Assembly: GCA_944393005.1 (NCBI GenBank)
Contig: CALXYO010000011.1
Span: forward strand, 1 to 64,000
Reading direction: 5' to 3'
Origin: an uncultured Spirochaetales bacterium
GTDB lineage: Bacteria > Spirochaetota > Spirochaetia > Sphaerochaetales > Sphaerochaetaceae
Length of the DNA: 64,000 nt
The notes under the pieces were generated by a model. That model worked only from the letters and a program-made list of their open reading frames with translations, made no database searches and was not told the origin of the DNA. Below are positions 1 to 7,776 of this stretch, piece after piece. Each line of letters begins with the position of its first letter. Positions within the stretch are counted from its first letter, which is position 1. A program made the position numbers and the translations under genes.

Positions 1-90
1 CTCCGACACTCTCTCCGACACTCTCTCCGACACTCTCTCCGACACTCTCTCCGACACTCTCTCCGACACTCTCTCCGACACTCTCTCCGG
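1..90. repeat. 12-bp tandem repeat, cut by the left edge
   Basis: Seven perfect head-to-tail copies of ctccgacactct fill 1-84, followed by a half copy (ctccgg). The array starts at the first base, so its full length is unknown. Twelve bases are four codons, so the array can be read through without stops; in frame 2 it gives Ser-Asp-Thr-Leu repeats and stays open to about position 200. It could therefore be the end of a repetitive protein or a non-coding minisatellite. I cannot decide which. Confidence 0.9.
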
Positions 91-107
91 ACGGGAGTTT
101 TCTTGCT

Positions 108-281
108 TCATATTCTGTAGAAGAGCAGTACACCCCTTAAACCAAATGGAAGACCCACTCGTGCAATTGCTTCCAGCAATCCAAAAGCAAAAATAACTCT
201 TTCCAGAAGTAACGGATCATTTCCGGTCTTATCATAAAGAACCGGAATACTATTCAACCGTGTACATTTTTTAGAAAGCAT
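108..281 (-). CDS. Small hypothetical protein (57 aa)
   Basis: This short ORF begins with an ATG placed directly after the TGA of the upstream ORF (TGAATG), in the same frame. It reads MLSKKCTRLN at the N-terminus and LRGVLLFYRI at the C-terminus. The middle has a plausible amphipathic segment (LLLERVIFAFGLLEAIARVG). No family is recognised. The in-frame arrangement leaves two readings: two translationally coupled small genes, or one protein of about 118 residues split by a nonsense mutation. Confidence 0.4.
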   Translation of the reverse strand: MLSKKCTRLNSIPVLYDKTGNDPLLLERVIFAFGLLEAIARVGLPFGLRGVLLFYRI

Positions 282-464
282 TCAGGCTCCACCTTCCATA
301 TATCCCATTACTTTATCCAGCTTTCCCCTTCTTCCTGCATATCTGATTATCTTGTGTCTGCCAGCCTGATAGCTTTTCAATGCATTTTCAAAAATAAAAG
401 GCAACTCATTGCGGGAATATGACTCTGAATCGGAAAGTTTCTGCATAGCCTGTTCAATCCACAT
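282..464 (-). CDS. Small hypothetical protein (60 aa)
   Basis: The open frame can be extended to a GTG at 548, but a good promoter sits inside that extension (498-525), so the ATG at 464, preceded by AAGAAG, is the likelier start. The product is basic in its second half (SYQAGRHKIIRYAGRRGKLD) and has no recognised domain. It is followed without a gap and in frame by the 57-aa ORF. The two may be coupled genes or one broken gene. Confidence 0.4.
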   Translation of the reverse strand: MWIEQAMQKLSDSESYSRNELPFIFENALKSYQAGRHKIIRYAGRRGKLDKVMGYMEGGA

Positions 465-497
465 ATTTAGTACTTCTTGAAATCTGTACTCTGTGAA

Positions 498-525
498 ACA
501 TATGTAAAATAAGCATTTTGTCAAT
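498..525 (-). promoter_or_regulatory. Sigma-70-like promoter for the 464 ORF
   Basis: On the minus strand TTGACA (520-525) is followed after 16 nt by TATGTT (498-503). It lies 34 nt upstream of the ATG at 464 and supports that start over the upstream GTG. Confidence 0.45.
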
Positions 526-670
526 TTTCTCATATATTGACAAAACACTATTGAAGTTTCGGCTCATTTTCTACCGACAATCCTGACTTTATGATAACCA
601 TATATACAAAAGTCAAAGTAAAAGTAAAAGTAAGAGTAAAGCTGTAGCGTATAGCAGGAGGAAAACTGAA

Positions 671-928
671 ATGCCATTGCCCATAAGCATAAAAGACCTT
701 CTTGAACATAAGATTGTCGAGAATTCAAGAATAGATTACAAAGCAGGATGGAATCCTGAACCGATACTCCACACCATCTGTGCGTTCGCAAACGATATTG
801 ACAACACGGGAGGCGGCTATATAGTCATCGGCGTCGAAGAAAATTCCGGCATGCCTGTGCTCCCTGTCAAAGGTCTAGACAAGAATTAAATAGATGACAT
901 ACACAAAGATCTGATACAGAAATGCAAT
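671..928 (+). pseudogene. Truncated AlbA_2 (Schlafen-like) domain gene
   Basis: The first 72 codons resemble the N-terminus of AlbA_2 domain proteins, putative nucleic-acid-binding regulators or RecG-like ATPases: the family features visible are SRIDYKAGWNPE, TICAFANDIDNTGGGYIVIG and VEEN. A TAA stop follows KN at 887-889, yet the same frame goes on with IDDIHKDLIQKCN, the expected continuation, until about 928. There it meets the 3' end of the convergent barrel gene. The gene therefore has a nonsense mutation and has lost most of its length. A good AGGAGG ribosome binding site (656-661) survives in front of the ATG. Confidence 0.7.
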
Positions 929-933
929 GGATA

Positions 934-1608
934 TCAGAACCTCAGCCCTCCTCCAAGAATGAGGCCGTAACGGAATGCGAAGTCAGAGGGAGATGCAAGA
1001 TCGTAATAAAGATTCGCGCCCACCTTGAAGAATGAATTGCTGTATTCAAGATATGCCCCGAGGTTGACATTCACTCCCCAGCTGTCAAAGTGGAAATAGA
1101 CAGGTGTCGGCTTGCTGTTGGGTTCGTTCGTAGTTGCCATGCGGTAGAAAGAATAGACAAGGCTGCAGTCAGTGAACAGTCCCCATGTGGGGCCGAACGC
1201 CTGCTGGTAATAAAGTCCCGCACCGAAATCCTGACGGAAATCAAACTCACGGCTGAAATATGACATATTCACACCACCTGAAGTTATATACCCTATCGTG
1301 AGGACCGTTGTTGACGAAAGCCCTATACCGAGCGGCAGCTTATCAAACGGGAAAAGAACGAATTCAACCTTCGGGCCGAGCCCGTGAAGGGCGGAAACTC
1401 CTTCCCATTTCCCGTCATTATGGTATGCTGGGTATCTTCCTGACGCATTTGACAAAACTTCCTCGATTTCATTCTGATTCGCTTTTGTCAGTCTGTTGAC
1501 ATCATAAGTGAGATTGAGCCCTATATAAAGCCTCGGTGCGGCAGTAAGCGCAGAAGCAATGACAGTGATAAACAATAATGTCAGCAGTGCTCTTCTTATC
1601 CCCTTCAT
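934..1608 (-). CDS. Secreted beta-barrel outer membrane protein
   Basis: This 224-residue protein starts at the ATG at 1608, one base after the TGA of the upstream gene, with GGAG in front; an earlier in-frame Met would add 15 residues that overlap the neighbour. It has a Sec signal peptide (MKGIRRALLTLLFITVIASA) and then alternating, glycine- and aromatic-rich segments typical of outer membrane barrels, ending in phenylalanine (GGGLRF) as barrel proteins often do. It is the last of four such genes in one operon. The exact family and role, such as porin or adhesin, cannot be told from sequence. Confidence 0.65.
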   Translation of the reverse strand: MKGIRRALLTLLFITVIASALTAAPRLYIGLNLTYDVNRLTKANQNEIEEVLSNASGRYPAYHNDGKWEGVSALHGLGPKVEFVLFPFDKLPLGIGLSSTTVLTIGYITSGGVNMSYFSREFDFRQDFGAGLYYQQAFGPTWGLFTDCSLVYSFYRMATTNEPNSKPTPVYFHFDSWGVNVNLGAYLEYSNSFFKVGANLYYDLASPSDFAFRYGLILGGGLRF

Positions 1609-1609
1609 A

Positions 1610-2239
1610 TCATATACTCCACTTATAGCTGAACCCCACATAGGCTCCGGCACTCAGCATGAAAAAGTCCTTGGAATAGAAGTTTTTCTCATCTTCAAGG
1701 AGGAAATCATAGAAATGTGCGGTATAAAGCATCCCCGCATTTATGAAGAACGAATCCCCGGCAATGGGGTACATCACATAAGGCTCTATCTGCAGCGACA
1801 GGTTGAAACTGGAACTGAAATGTGAATAGCTGCCGATTGAAAGACGTATGGCGGCGCCGAAATTGGCCTTGCCGATCTGTGCGCGGAAAATCGGGCCGAT
1901 TGAAAGAAAGAACGCGCTGTCCTGTTCATCTGTAGAATCATAAGCCTGTGCTGTGCTTTTGTTTACCGATTCCGCATCAAGCGGATACGAGTAGAGAAAG
2001 GAGAGAGAAAGTCCTGTCCTTCCCTCATCTGCGAAGAAGAGATCTGCATCGGTATACGCTCCCGCATCAAAGCGCTTCAGGAGATCAGAAGAAGGCGAAT
2101 GAGGCAGAGGGGACGAGAACACATTTGTCGTATACGTTGCAAGCGCACCAGCCCTGAGATAAACGTTATACCCCGCATAAAGCGGTGCAATACCTGCAAG
2201 CAGCATTACTATTATGGCGATTCTCCTGATACTTCTCAT
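1610..2239 (-). CDS. Secreted beta-barrel outer membrane protein
   Basis: The product has 209 residues with a signal peptide (MRSIRRIAIIVMLLAGIAPLYA) and repeated amphipathic strands, such as SLQIEPYVMYPIAG near the C-terminus. Its N-terminus resembles that of the next gene downstream (MRSIRR versus MKGIRR), which suggests an old duplication. It is spaced 3 nt from the upstream barrel gene and 1 nt from the downstream one, so all are probably co-transcribed. The specific function is unknown. Confidence 0.6.
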   Translation of the reverse strand: MRSIRRIAIIVMLLAGIAPLYAGYNVYLRAGALATYTTNVFSSPLPHSPSSDLLKRFDAGAYTDADLFFADEGRTGLSLSFLYSYPLDAESVNKSTAQAYDSTDEQDSAFFLSIGPIFRAQIGKANFGAAIRLSIGSYSHFSSSFNLSLQIEPYVMYPIAGDSFFINAGMLYTAHFYDFLLEDEKNFYSKDFFMLSAGAYVGFSYKWSI

Positions 2240-2242
2240 ATC

Positions 2243-3406
2243 TCACACTCCGAAAGTGAATCCTATTGAAACCTGAGGTCCTTCCACCTGATTGAGGGAA
2301 GGGAATTTCACATAGCCGCACTGTACATGGAATTTTGCGATATCAAGGATGAGGAACTCAGCCTTGAAACCGAATATCGCACTGAAATCCCTGTAAACCT
2401 CATCACTGCTGCTGTTCAGCGCCTTTCCATATGAAAGGCCGAGATCCATGAAAACGGAAAGCGATGGATAAGTGTCCGCACTCAGCTGGGGCCCGTAGAA
2501 AGTAAGGGAGAAAAGACTTGTAAGAACATGCTGCGTATTTGGCATGTAATTGCTGTTCCACATTTCACCTCCCTGAATGTAATACGGCACTTTCTCCCCC
2601 ATTATGAAGCGGTAAGTCGTGCTGTTGTCCAGAACGACTGAGAACCAGCTGCGTCCGTCTTTCCACGGGGCATCAATGAAAGTGAATGCAAGATCCAGCG
2701 TATTGCGGCTGAGGATATAGTCTGAAGTTCCGTCATTGAGCGGGATCCATACAGGCCCTGAAATCCTGACAAAGGAATCAAATTTCAGACCGTTCCTTCT
2801 TGTGATCTCATCATCAAGGAAATCAAGCGTGAATGATGCGGAAAGGGATGTATTGAAAATCGATCTGTCGCCCCTGAGCTCAGGAGCACCGGTGAAAGAA
2901 GATCCGACAAAGCGTTCAACCATTGTCTCCTTTCCTTCTCCATCTGCCCCCTTTTTCCAGAAAAGGCCCTCATCATGTTCAGCATCATACTTGTAGTCGA
3001 ATGTCTCATAGGCATTCTCAAAACGGCCGTCTATATAGAGTCCCAGTGATATATGGTCATTCCAGAAGCCCTGCCTGTAAAAAAGGTTGAACTCATCATA
3101 CAGCACCATATAGTCAAGAGGGAAACCGGCATTGTCATCATTGAGGAACCTGCCGTCATCCGGATGCTGTCTCAGCTTCCTTATGTCAAGACCGTTGTCC
3201 AGCCGGAATGCAAGTTCGGTTGAAGAGCCTTCAATGACGTCGGGAACAGGAAAATTGAACTGGTAATTGAGCGCAACCGGGAAAATGCCTGCTGAGAAAT
3301 CAGCTTCAGCTTTCGCCTCTATTATATGATAGCCGAAACCTATTGCAGAAGCCGGGCAAAGCAGTGCAGTAAAAAGAATGAGAACAAGAAAAAGTCTTTT
3401 CGTCAT
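2243..3406 (-). CDS. Secreted beta-barrel outer membrane protein
   Basis: The 387-residue product has a signal peptide ending near PASA-IGFGYHI and a long body of alternating strands with many Tyr, Phe and Gly residues; the C-terminus (QVSIGFTFGV) fits a last barrel strand. It sits 14 nt after the first gene of the operon. Its size matches a 14- to 16-strand porin-like barrel. No named family is recognised. Confidence 0.65.
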   Translation of the reverse strand: MTKRLFLVLILFTALLCPASAIGFGYHIIEAKAEADFSAGIFPVALNYQFNFPVPDVIEGSSTELAFRLDNGLDIRKLRQHPDDGRFLNDDNAGFPLDYMVLYDEFNLFYRQGFWNDHISLGLYIDGRFENAYETFDYKYDAEHDEGLFWKKGADGEGKETMVERFVGSSFTGAPELRGDRSIFNTSLSASFTLDFLDDEITRRNGLKFDSFVRISGPVWIPLNDGTSDYILSRNTLDLAFTFIDAPWKDGRSWFSVVLDNSTTYRFIMGEKVPYYIQGGEMWNSNYMPNTQHVLTSLFSLTFYGPQLSADTYPSLSVFMDLGLSYGKALNSSSDEVYRDFSAIFGFKAEFLILDIAKFHVQCGYVKFPSLNQVEGPQVSIGFTFGV

Positions 3407-3420
3407 AATTCACTTCCCCT

Positions 3421-4611
3421 CTACAGCGAAACATAGAAGCCGAGCTGTGCACTCTGCCACCAGTTCGGAGATGCGGATTCAAACCCTTTTATGAAATTAT
3501 AGCCGAAAGTATAGTTGACGTGAATGAAACCGAACAGGCGAAGATGCACTTCCCCGCTCACGCTGCTTCTGAATTCCCATCCTCTTATGCTCTTCGTAAT
3601 ATCATTCTGGACTCCGCCGAAATAGAAATTGTTGTTGAGCTTCACTTCGAAATAAGGATAGCAGTCTCCGGCGAGGAACTGCGGACCGGTGATACGCAGT
3701 GCAATCGTATCGGTAAGATACCCTCTCAGCCTGTCAGTCTGTATCTTATGCTCAGGTATGACATCCCCCCATGTATAGCCGGCTGAATTGGAATGCGAGA
3801 GCATCAGCGTCAGCCAGTTCCAGCCGTTATCCTGAGTGATCGTGAATATCGTAAGGTATTCAGTGGCGCTTCCAGATGCCTTGAAATAATCGCTGGTGAC
3901 AGTATCGGGGAAGACTGAATTGCCAAGCCAGGAAGGCCCCCACTCCAAGGATAAAGAAAAAGTGAGTCCGTCATAGTTGTCCGCAGGCGCTGTCCTTTTC
4001 CTGAAATACCAGGAGGAAGAGAGAACCATATGGTTATTCCACAGATTCCTGCTGCCGTACAGCCACGGGTATGCGGGAATGTCATCGCCGCTTGTAAAGA
4101 CAGGTGCGGAAAAGAAAGGTGTTCCGCTTCCCAGATTCAGCCTTTCCCTTGCAATGGCATAGCGTGTATAGAAACCGAGAGCGACATTGAACATCTCACC
4201 TGATCCCTGCACAGGGTTCACTCCGAACCCCTGTGTAAGCTCAAAGTACATTGTCGCGGCAGGACGGAAATACTTACCAGTTATCTTGTTTTCAAGATTC
4301 CCGTTGTGCCACCATGGCTCACCGGTTTTCCAGTCATAGTTAACCGTGTCATCAAGTGTCACTTCTGAAATGGAAAAAGAAGACTCTATTTCAAGACTTG
4401 CCTCATACGGCAATGCTTCTGAAAGAGGAAATGATGTATTGTATTCAAAACTTGTTCCAAGCGGGAAAAGCCCCCAGCCGAAACCGTCAGGACCGCCGGA
4501 AACCCCGTTTATCGCAGTGGAAAGAGTGAATGAATCCGCAAAGACAGAACCAAGGACCGTCAGCACCAGCACAATAACAAGAACAAAGAATCTTTCCCCT
4601 TTTATTTTCAT
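3421..4611 (-). CDS. Secreted beta-barrel outer membrane protein, operon start
   Basis: The likely start is the ATG at 4611, which puts a signal peptide (MKIKGERFFVLVIVLVLTVLGSVFA) at the N-terminus; the upstream Met at 4725 adds 38 residues without leader character and lies beyond the promoter. The mature part (about 370 residues) is rich in Trp, Tyr and Gly and ends QLGFYVSL, as a barrel would. It is the first gene of the four-gene operon and resembles the second in style and length. No clear Shine-Dalgarno precedes the ATG. Its role is unknown. Confidence 0.65.
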   Translation of the reverse strand: MKIKGERFFVLVIVLVLTVLGSVFADSFTLSTAINGVSGGPDGFGWGLFPLGTSFEYNTSFPLSEALPYEASLEIESSFSISEVTLDDTVNYDWKTGEPWWHNGNLENKITGKYFRPAATMYFELTQGFGVNPVQGSGEMFNVALGFYTRYAIARERLNLGSGTPFFSAPVFTSGDDIPAYPWLYGSRNLWNNHMVLSSSWYFRKRTAPADNYDGLTFSLSLEWGPSWLGNSVFPDTVTSDYFKASGSATEYLTIFTITQDNGWNWLTLMLSHSNSAGYTWGDVIPEHKIQTDRLRGYLTDTIALRITGPQFLAGDCYPYFEVKLNNNFYFGGVQNDITKSIRGWEFRSSVSGEVHLRLFGFIHVNYTFGYNFIKGFESASPNWWQSAQLGFYVSL

Positions 4612-4621
4612 AACAATTTGT

Positions 4622-4676
4622 ATGATATATTCAAATCTATATACTTTCAATATCGATTTCCACTGCCGGTGGAAAT
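4622..4676 (-). promoter_or_regulatory. Promoter and adjacent palindrome of the barrel operon
   Basis: On the minus strand TTGAAA (4645-4650) and TATCAT (4622-4627) are 17 nt apart, just upstream of the 4611 ATG. Directly above the -35 is a perfect 8-bp inverted repeat, atttccac-tgccg-gtggaaat (4656-4676), placed where an activator or repressor could bind. Confidence 0.45.
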
Positions 4677-5167
4677 GCCGGATGTGAGCCTGATATTCAG
4701 AAAGTATCAGAAAAGTGTTATTCATGTAGTCATTTTAAAGCAGACTGACTCGGATACATTTCGTTCCATGTCAAGCATAAATTATGCCGCCAGTATTGAT
4801 CGGAAGAAAAGAAAATACATACAAAAAGCCTTCTACAAGACCATGTTGATAAGGAACGCATGGCACCTGGCCCACTTTCGTCTTGCGAAGACTTCTGAAC
4901 CACTATCTTACTAGCATTTGACTCAGATGTCAGACTATTGAGTCTGTCCGCGGATATCAGGCTTCGATACCTCATATGAGATATGGAAGCATTCTGCGAA
5001 ACGCCCAGAGATGGGAAAGAGACCGGAAGCTCCATCCTCTGAGAATTAGCGAAGGATGGAGTAGTTCACTGTATCAAGCTCACCCGTAAAATGATGCTTC
5101 ATGTTATCTTATCCCCCACACACCATGAGCCAGAAAATTCATCTGTGTTTTTCCCTCGCGGCTTGTA
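4677..5167. other. Gene-poor stretch with a hairpin, possibly an IS remnant
   Basis: No gene is recognised here; open frames on both strands lack family features. A 9-bp inverted repeat, ctccatcct (5030-5038) with aggatggag (5053-5061), brackets a 14-nt loop. The plus-strand frame running into it (PEAPSSENSEGWSSSLY) has a faint resemblance to C-terminal tails of IS200/IS605 TnpB proteins, whose right ends also carry hairpins. This is a weak hint only. Confidence 0.3.
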
Positions 5168-6385
5168 TCATTCCTTCATCGATTTTGAAATGAGAAAATC
5201 CGGAATGTAAATATTCTGAATACCATCACGTGAGAAATCATGCTTGTCCATTGACAGTATGAATTTCGGATAATTGTCTTTTATCTTCTCAAGTGCATGG
5301 AATTCCCGTTTCCTTGTATTCTCATCCATCAATGTCGCTGTGACCTGCATGTATATTTTTTCAGCTCCTCTGACTGCTATGAAATCAATTTCAGAACTGT
5401 CTCCATCGTTCTTGCCGACACTGACTTTAAACCCTCTTCTCTTCAGCTCCAGGAACACAGCATTCTCAAGAAGGGAACCGTAATTCTCACTCATATTTCC
5501 TTTTGTCAGGGCTATCAGGCCTGTATCGACCGGGTAATATTTATCTGTCTGTCCGAACCTGCCTCCACCTTTTACAGTGTGGAACTCTGCATTGTAATAC
5601 AAAAAAGAAGATCTGAAAGCCGCCATATATTTGCTGATAAGCTCATGATACATTTTATATCCTGCAGACTTTATTCTATGTTCCAGATTGTTCATTGAAA
5701 CAGGATAGCCGACTGTATCATTAAGAAATGCAACAAGCCGTTTTATAGTCTCATTGTTGACATCTGATCCAACCTTTGGCCTGACATCATTGAAGAGTAT
5801 GCTGTCAAGAATTGACTGGAGCATGCCTGTTTTCTGGGCCGGATCATCAAGCAGTGCTGTTATCGGAAAACCACCATATAGAAGATATTCGTCCAGCAGG
5901 CTCTCATAATCATCTTTCATCCCTTTGAATATGCTATATTCAGAAAAAGAAAGCGGAAACATCTCGATCTCTGTATAACGGCCTGTAAGAAGTGTCGCCA
6001 GCTCGCTTGACAGCATCCTTGCATTTGAACCTGTGATTATTATCTCGTAGCGTCCTGTACTGTAATAGGCATTTACGGCTCGTTCCCATTCTTCCATCAG
6101 CTGAACCTCATCTAAAAGCAGGAACCGGGTATTGTCGTTTATTCCGGATTTAAGTGATTCAGTCATTACACGAAGGCTTTTGTCCAGTATGAATTCAGGG
6201 CCATCAAAATTCAGATATAAAACACAATCTTTTCCATACTGCTCCTCCAGCCAGTTTTTGTACATGAGAAGAAGTGACGATTTACCGCAGCGCCTTACTC
6301 CAGTGATTACCCTGATTATGTCAGTACCTGTATAACTCTTAAGTTTTTCCAGATAATATGGTCTTTCTATTATTGTGCTTCTCAT
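5168..6385 (-). CDS. AAA ATPase with DUF4143 domain
   Basis: The 405-residue protein has a Walker A motif (GVRRCGKSS) near residue 30, a Walker B (FLLLDEVQLM) near 90 and a sensor-like ITGSNARML near 120. The C-terminal half is DUF4143, with YYPVDTGLIAL, GSLLENAVFLELKRRGF and SEIDFIAV, the last resembling the core of a PD-(D/E)XK-like fold. Such ATPases are common and often mobile in bacteria; their biological role is unsettled. It is monocistronic, with an A+T-rich promoter region behind it. A decayed relative lies at 24564-24798. Confidence 0.88.
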   Translation of the reverse strand: MRSTIIERPYYLEKLKSYTGTDIIRVITGVRRCGKSSLLLMYKNWLEEQYGKDCVLYLNFDGPEFILDKSLRVMTESLKSGINDNTRFLLLDEVQLMEEWERAVNAYYSTGRYEIIITGSNARMLSSELATLLTGRYTEIEMFPLSFSEYSIFKGMKDDYESLLDEYLLYGGFPITALLDDPAQKTGMLQSILDSILFNDVRPKVGSDVNNETIKRLVAFLNDTVGYPVSMNNLEHRIKSAGYKMYHELISKYMAAFRSSFLYYNAEFHTVKGGGRFGQTDKYYPVDTGLIALTKGNMSENYGSLLENAVFLELKRRGFKVSVGKNDGDSSEIDFIAVRGAEKIYMQVTATLMDENTRKREFHALEKIKDNYPKFILSMDKHDFSRDGIQNIYIPDFLISKSMKE

Positions 6386-6666
6386 TGGCTCGCCTCCTGT
6401 AGTTAATAGCTTAGCAAAAAAATTTAGAAGTATAAAGCAAATTCTCTTTACTTCTCAAAAATTTTTACAAGCATATGGTATTGCAAAAACAAATAGAGAA
6501 GTCCTGTCTATCCACCCAAAGCAGGTACCGATTTCCTAGCCGTTCAACGACTGAATAAGTAGGTAGCTGAAAGGTTCCATGTTATTGTCTGCAGCAGTGA
6601 ATGATCTTGTGATCCTATATGAAAATTCTTTTCCATTATAAACCAATTCACATGATTGCTGTATCG

Positions 6667-7268
6667 TGGGCATTGGAACATTGTGACAATAGGTACATTC
6701 AACTACATTGCAAGATCTTTTAATTTCTTTGATGCTCTTTCATACTTATCTGAGGTGAAATCAACATTGCAAATTAGCCCAAAATGATCAATCAGGATAC
6801 AATCCAGCTGTTTTTCCATTACTGCTGTTCTGGCTATTTCTATCAATGTCTCAATCGAAATTTTTGCGTCATCTATATAAAGTTTTCTCACAAAGATAAG
6901 TTGCTGCAGGTATGATTCCAGAGAAGAATTCCTGCTGAAAAATTGAGCATTTCTAATGCTGTACAGATTTACACGAGAGACACCGGAAATGAGTCTGCTG
7001 ATAATATCATCAGCTGACATTTCAAGAGAGAAAACAGAATCCTTTTGTTCCTTTCGACCATATTGCAAGCCAATGACACTGCAAACGCAGTCTTGCCAAC
7101 AGAAGGTCTTGCCCCAATTGCAATCAGCTGGCCGGAGTACAATCCTCCATTGAGATGCTTGTCCAATTCATCAAATCCTGTTGGAAGCGGAAACGAATCC
7201 CCATGATACAGAACACTCAGATAACTAAGATATTTACAAGTTTCATTTTCTGGTGAACACTTATTCAA
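6667..7268 (-). pseudogene. Frameshifted DnaB-like helicase ATPase
   Basis: The first frame (7268 to about 7030) has PTGFDELDKHLNGGL and a Walker A (GARPSVGKTA) of the DnaB C-terminal domain. The second frame continues with FSLEMSADDIISRLISG and LDCILIDHFGLI (Walker B). The break lies in a T run: here the codons read ctgttttctctc, while the intact paralogue at 18803 has ctgtttttctctc, so one T is missing. A second lesion is a TAG at 6703-6705, after which the frame goes on with NVPIVTMFQCP, matching the paralogue's APIVTTFQCP. The rest of the C-terminus is gone. It is divergent from the Nmad2 gene. Confidence 0.8.
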
Positions 7269-7458
7269 CAGTCCATGTATTTCATTCTAGTTCTTTTTCC
7301 ATCCTCTCGTCTTTGGCTCAGTTGATGTCGAAAAATATCATGGAGGTATGACAGAAACTGACATATAATGCAGATATAAAAAAGAAAAACTATATCAATT
7401 AATTTAATCATTTTCCTGTCATACTTGACGGGCGCACACCACAATGAGGAGGTTTCAC

Positions 7459-7758
7459 ATGAGCAGAATACGAGCTTATAAAATGACACATGCAACAGGT
7501 TTTGCTCCTAATCCGTTTGATAAATGCATGACTCTTGCCTGTTGTAAGCCACTGTTGAGAAAAGAAGGAATTGTAGATGTCAACGACTGGATTATCGGCG
7601 TAGGATCAAAAACTCTTGAAAGCCGGGCACTATTGCAGGGTCGAGAGAAATCGGCAAAAGGCAAGTACAATAACAGAATTATATATGCAATGAAAGTATT
7701 GGAGATTATTCCATGGACTGAATACTATCATTATTGTGTAAAGCATGAATTAAAATAA
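7459..7758 (+). CDS. Nmad2-like domain, N-terminal half
   Basis: The start at 7459 is fixed by GAGGAGG at 7446-7452. The 99 residues match the first half of the nucleotide modification associated domain 2: THATGFAPNPF, TLACCKP, DWIIGVGSK, RIIYAMKVLEI and the WTEYY segment. The family normally continues for roughly another 90 residues with a GD.IY motif and a YFG motif. Those follow at once in the same frame after a TAA at 7756-7758. So either this is the first half of a gene broken by one nonsense codon, or the domain is translated as two chains. Nmad domains were proposed by comparative genomics to act with modified DNA bases; biochemistry is lacking. Confidence 0.7.
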   Translation: MSRIRAYKMTHATGFAPNPFDKCMTLACCKPLLRKEGIVDVNDWIIGVGSKTLESRALLQGREKSAKGKYNNRIIYAMKVLEIIPWTEYYHYCVKHELK

Positions 7759-7776
7759 AAGATTCATCAGTCAGGG

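Noticed and set aside
1..90. Left-edge repeats as a CRISPR array
   Set aside because: Units are 12 bp without spacers, so it is a plain tandem repeat.
613..640. AAAGTA hexamer repeat upstream of the AlbA_2 remnant
   Set aside because: Only about four imperfect units in A-rich DNA; not enough for a defined repeat element.
4730..5035. 101-codon open frame on the minus strand between the barrel operon and the AAA ATPase gene
   Set aside because: No family features, no ribosome binding site, low-complexity Ser-rich translation; kept only as part of an unassigned stretch.
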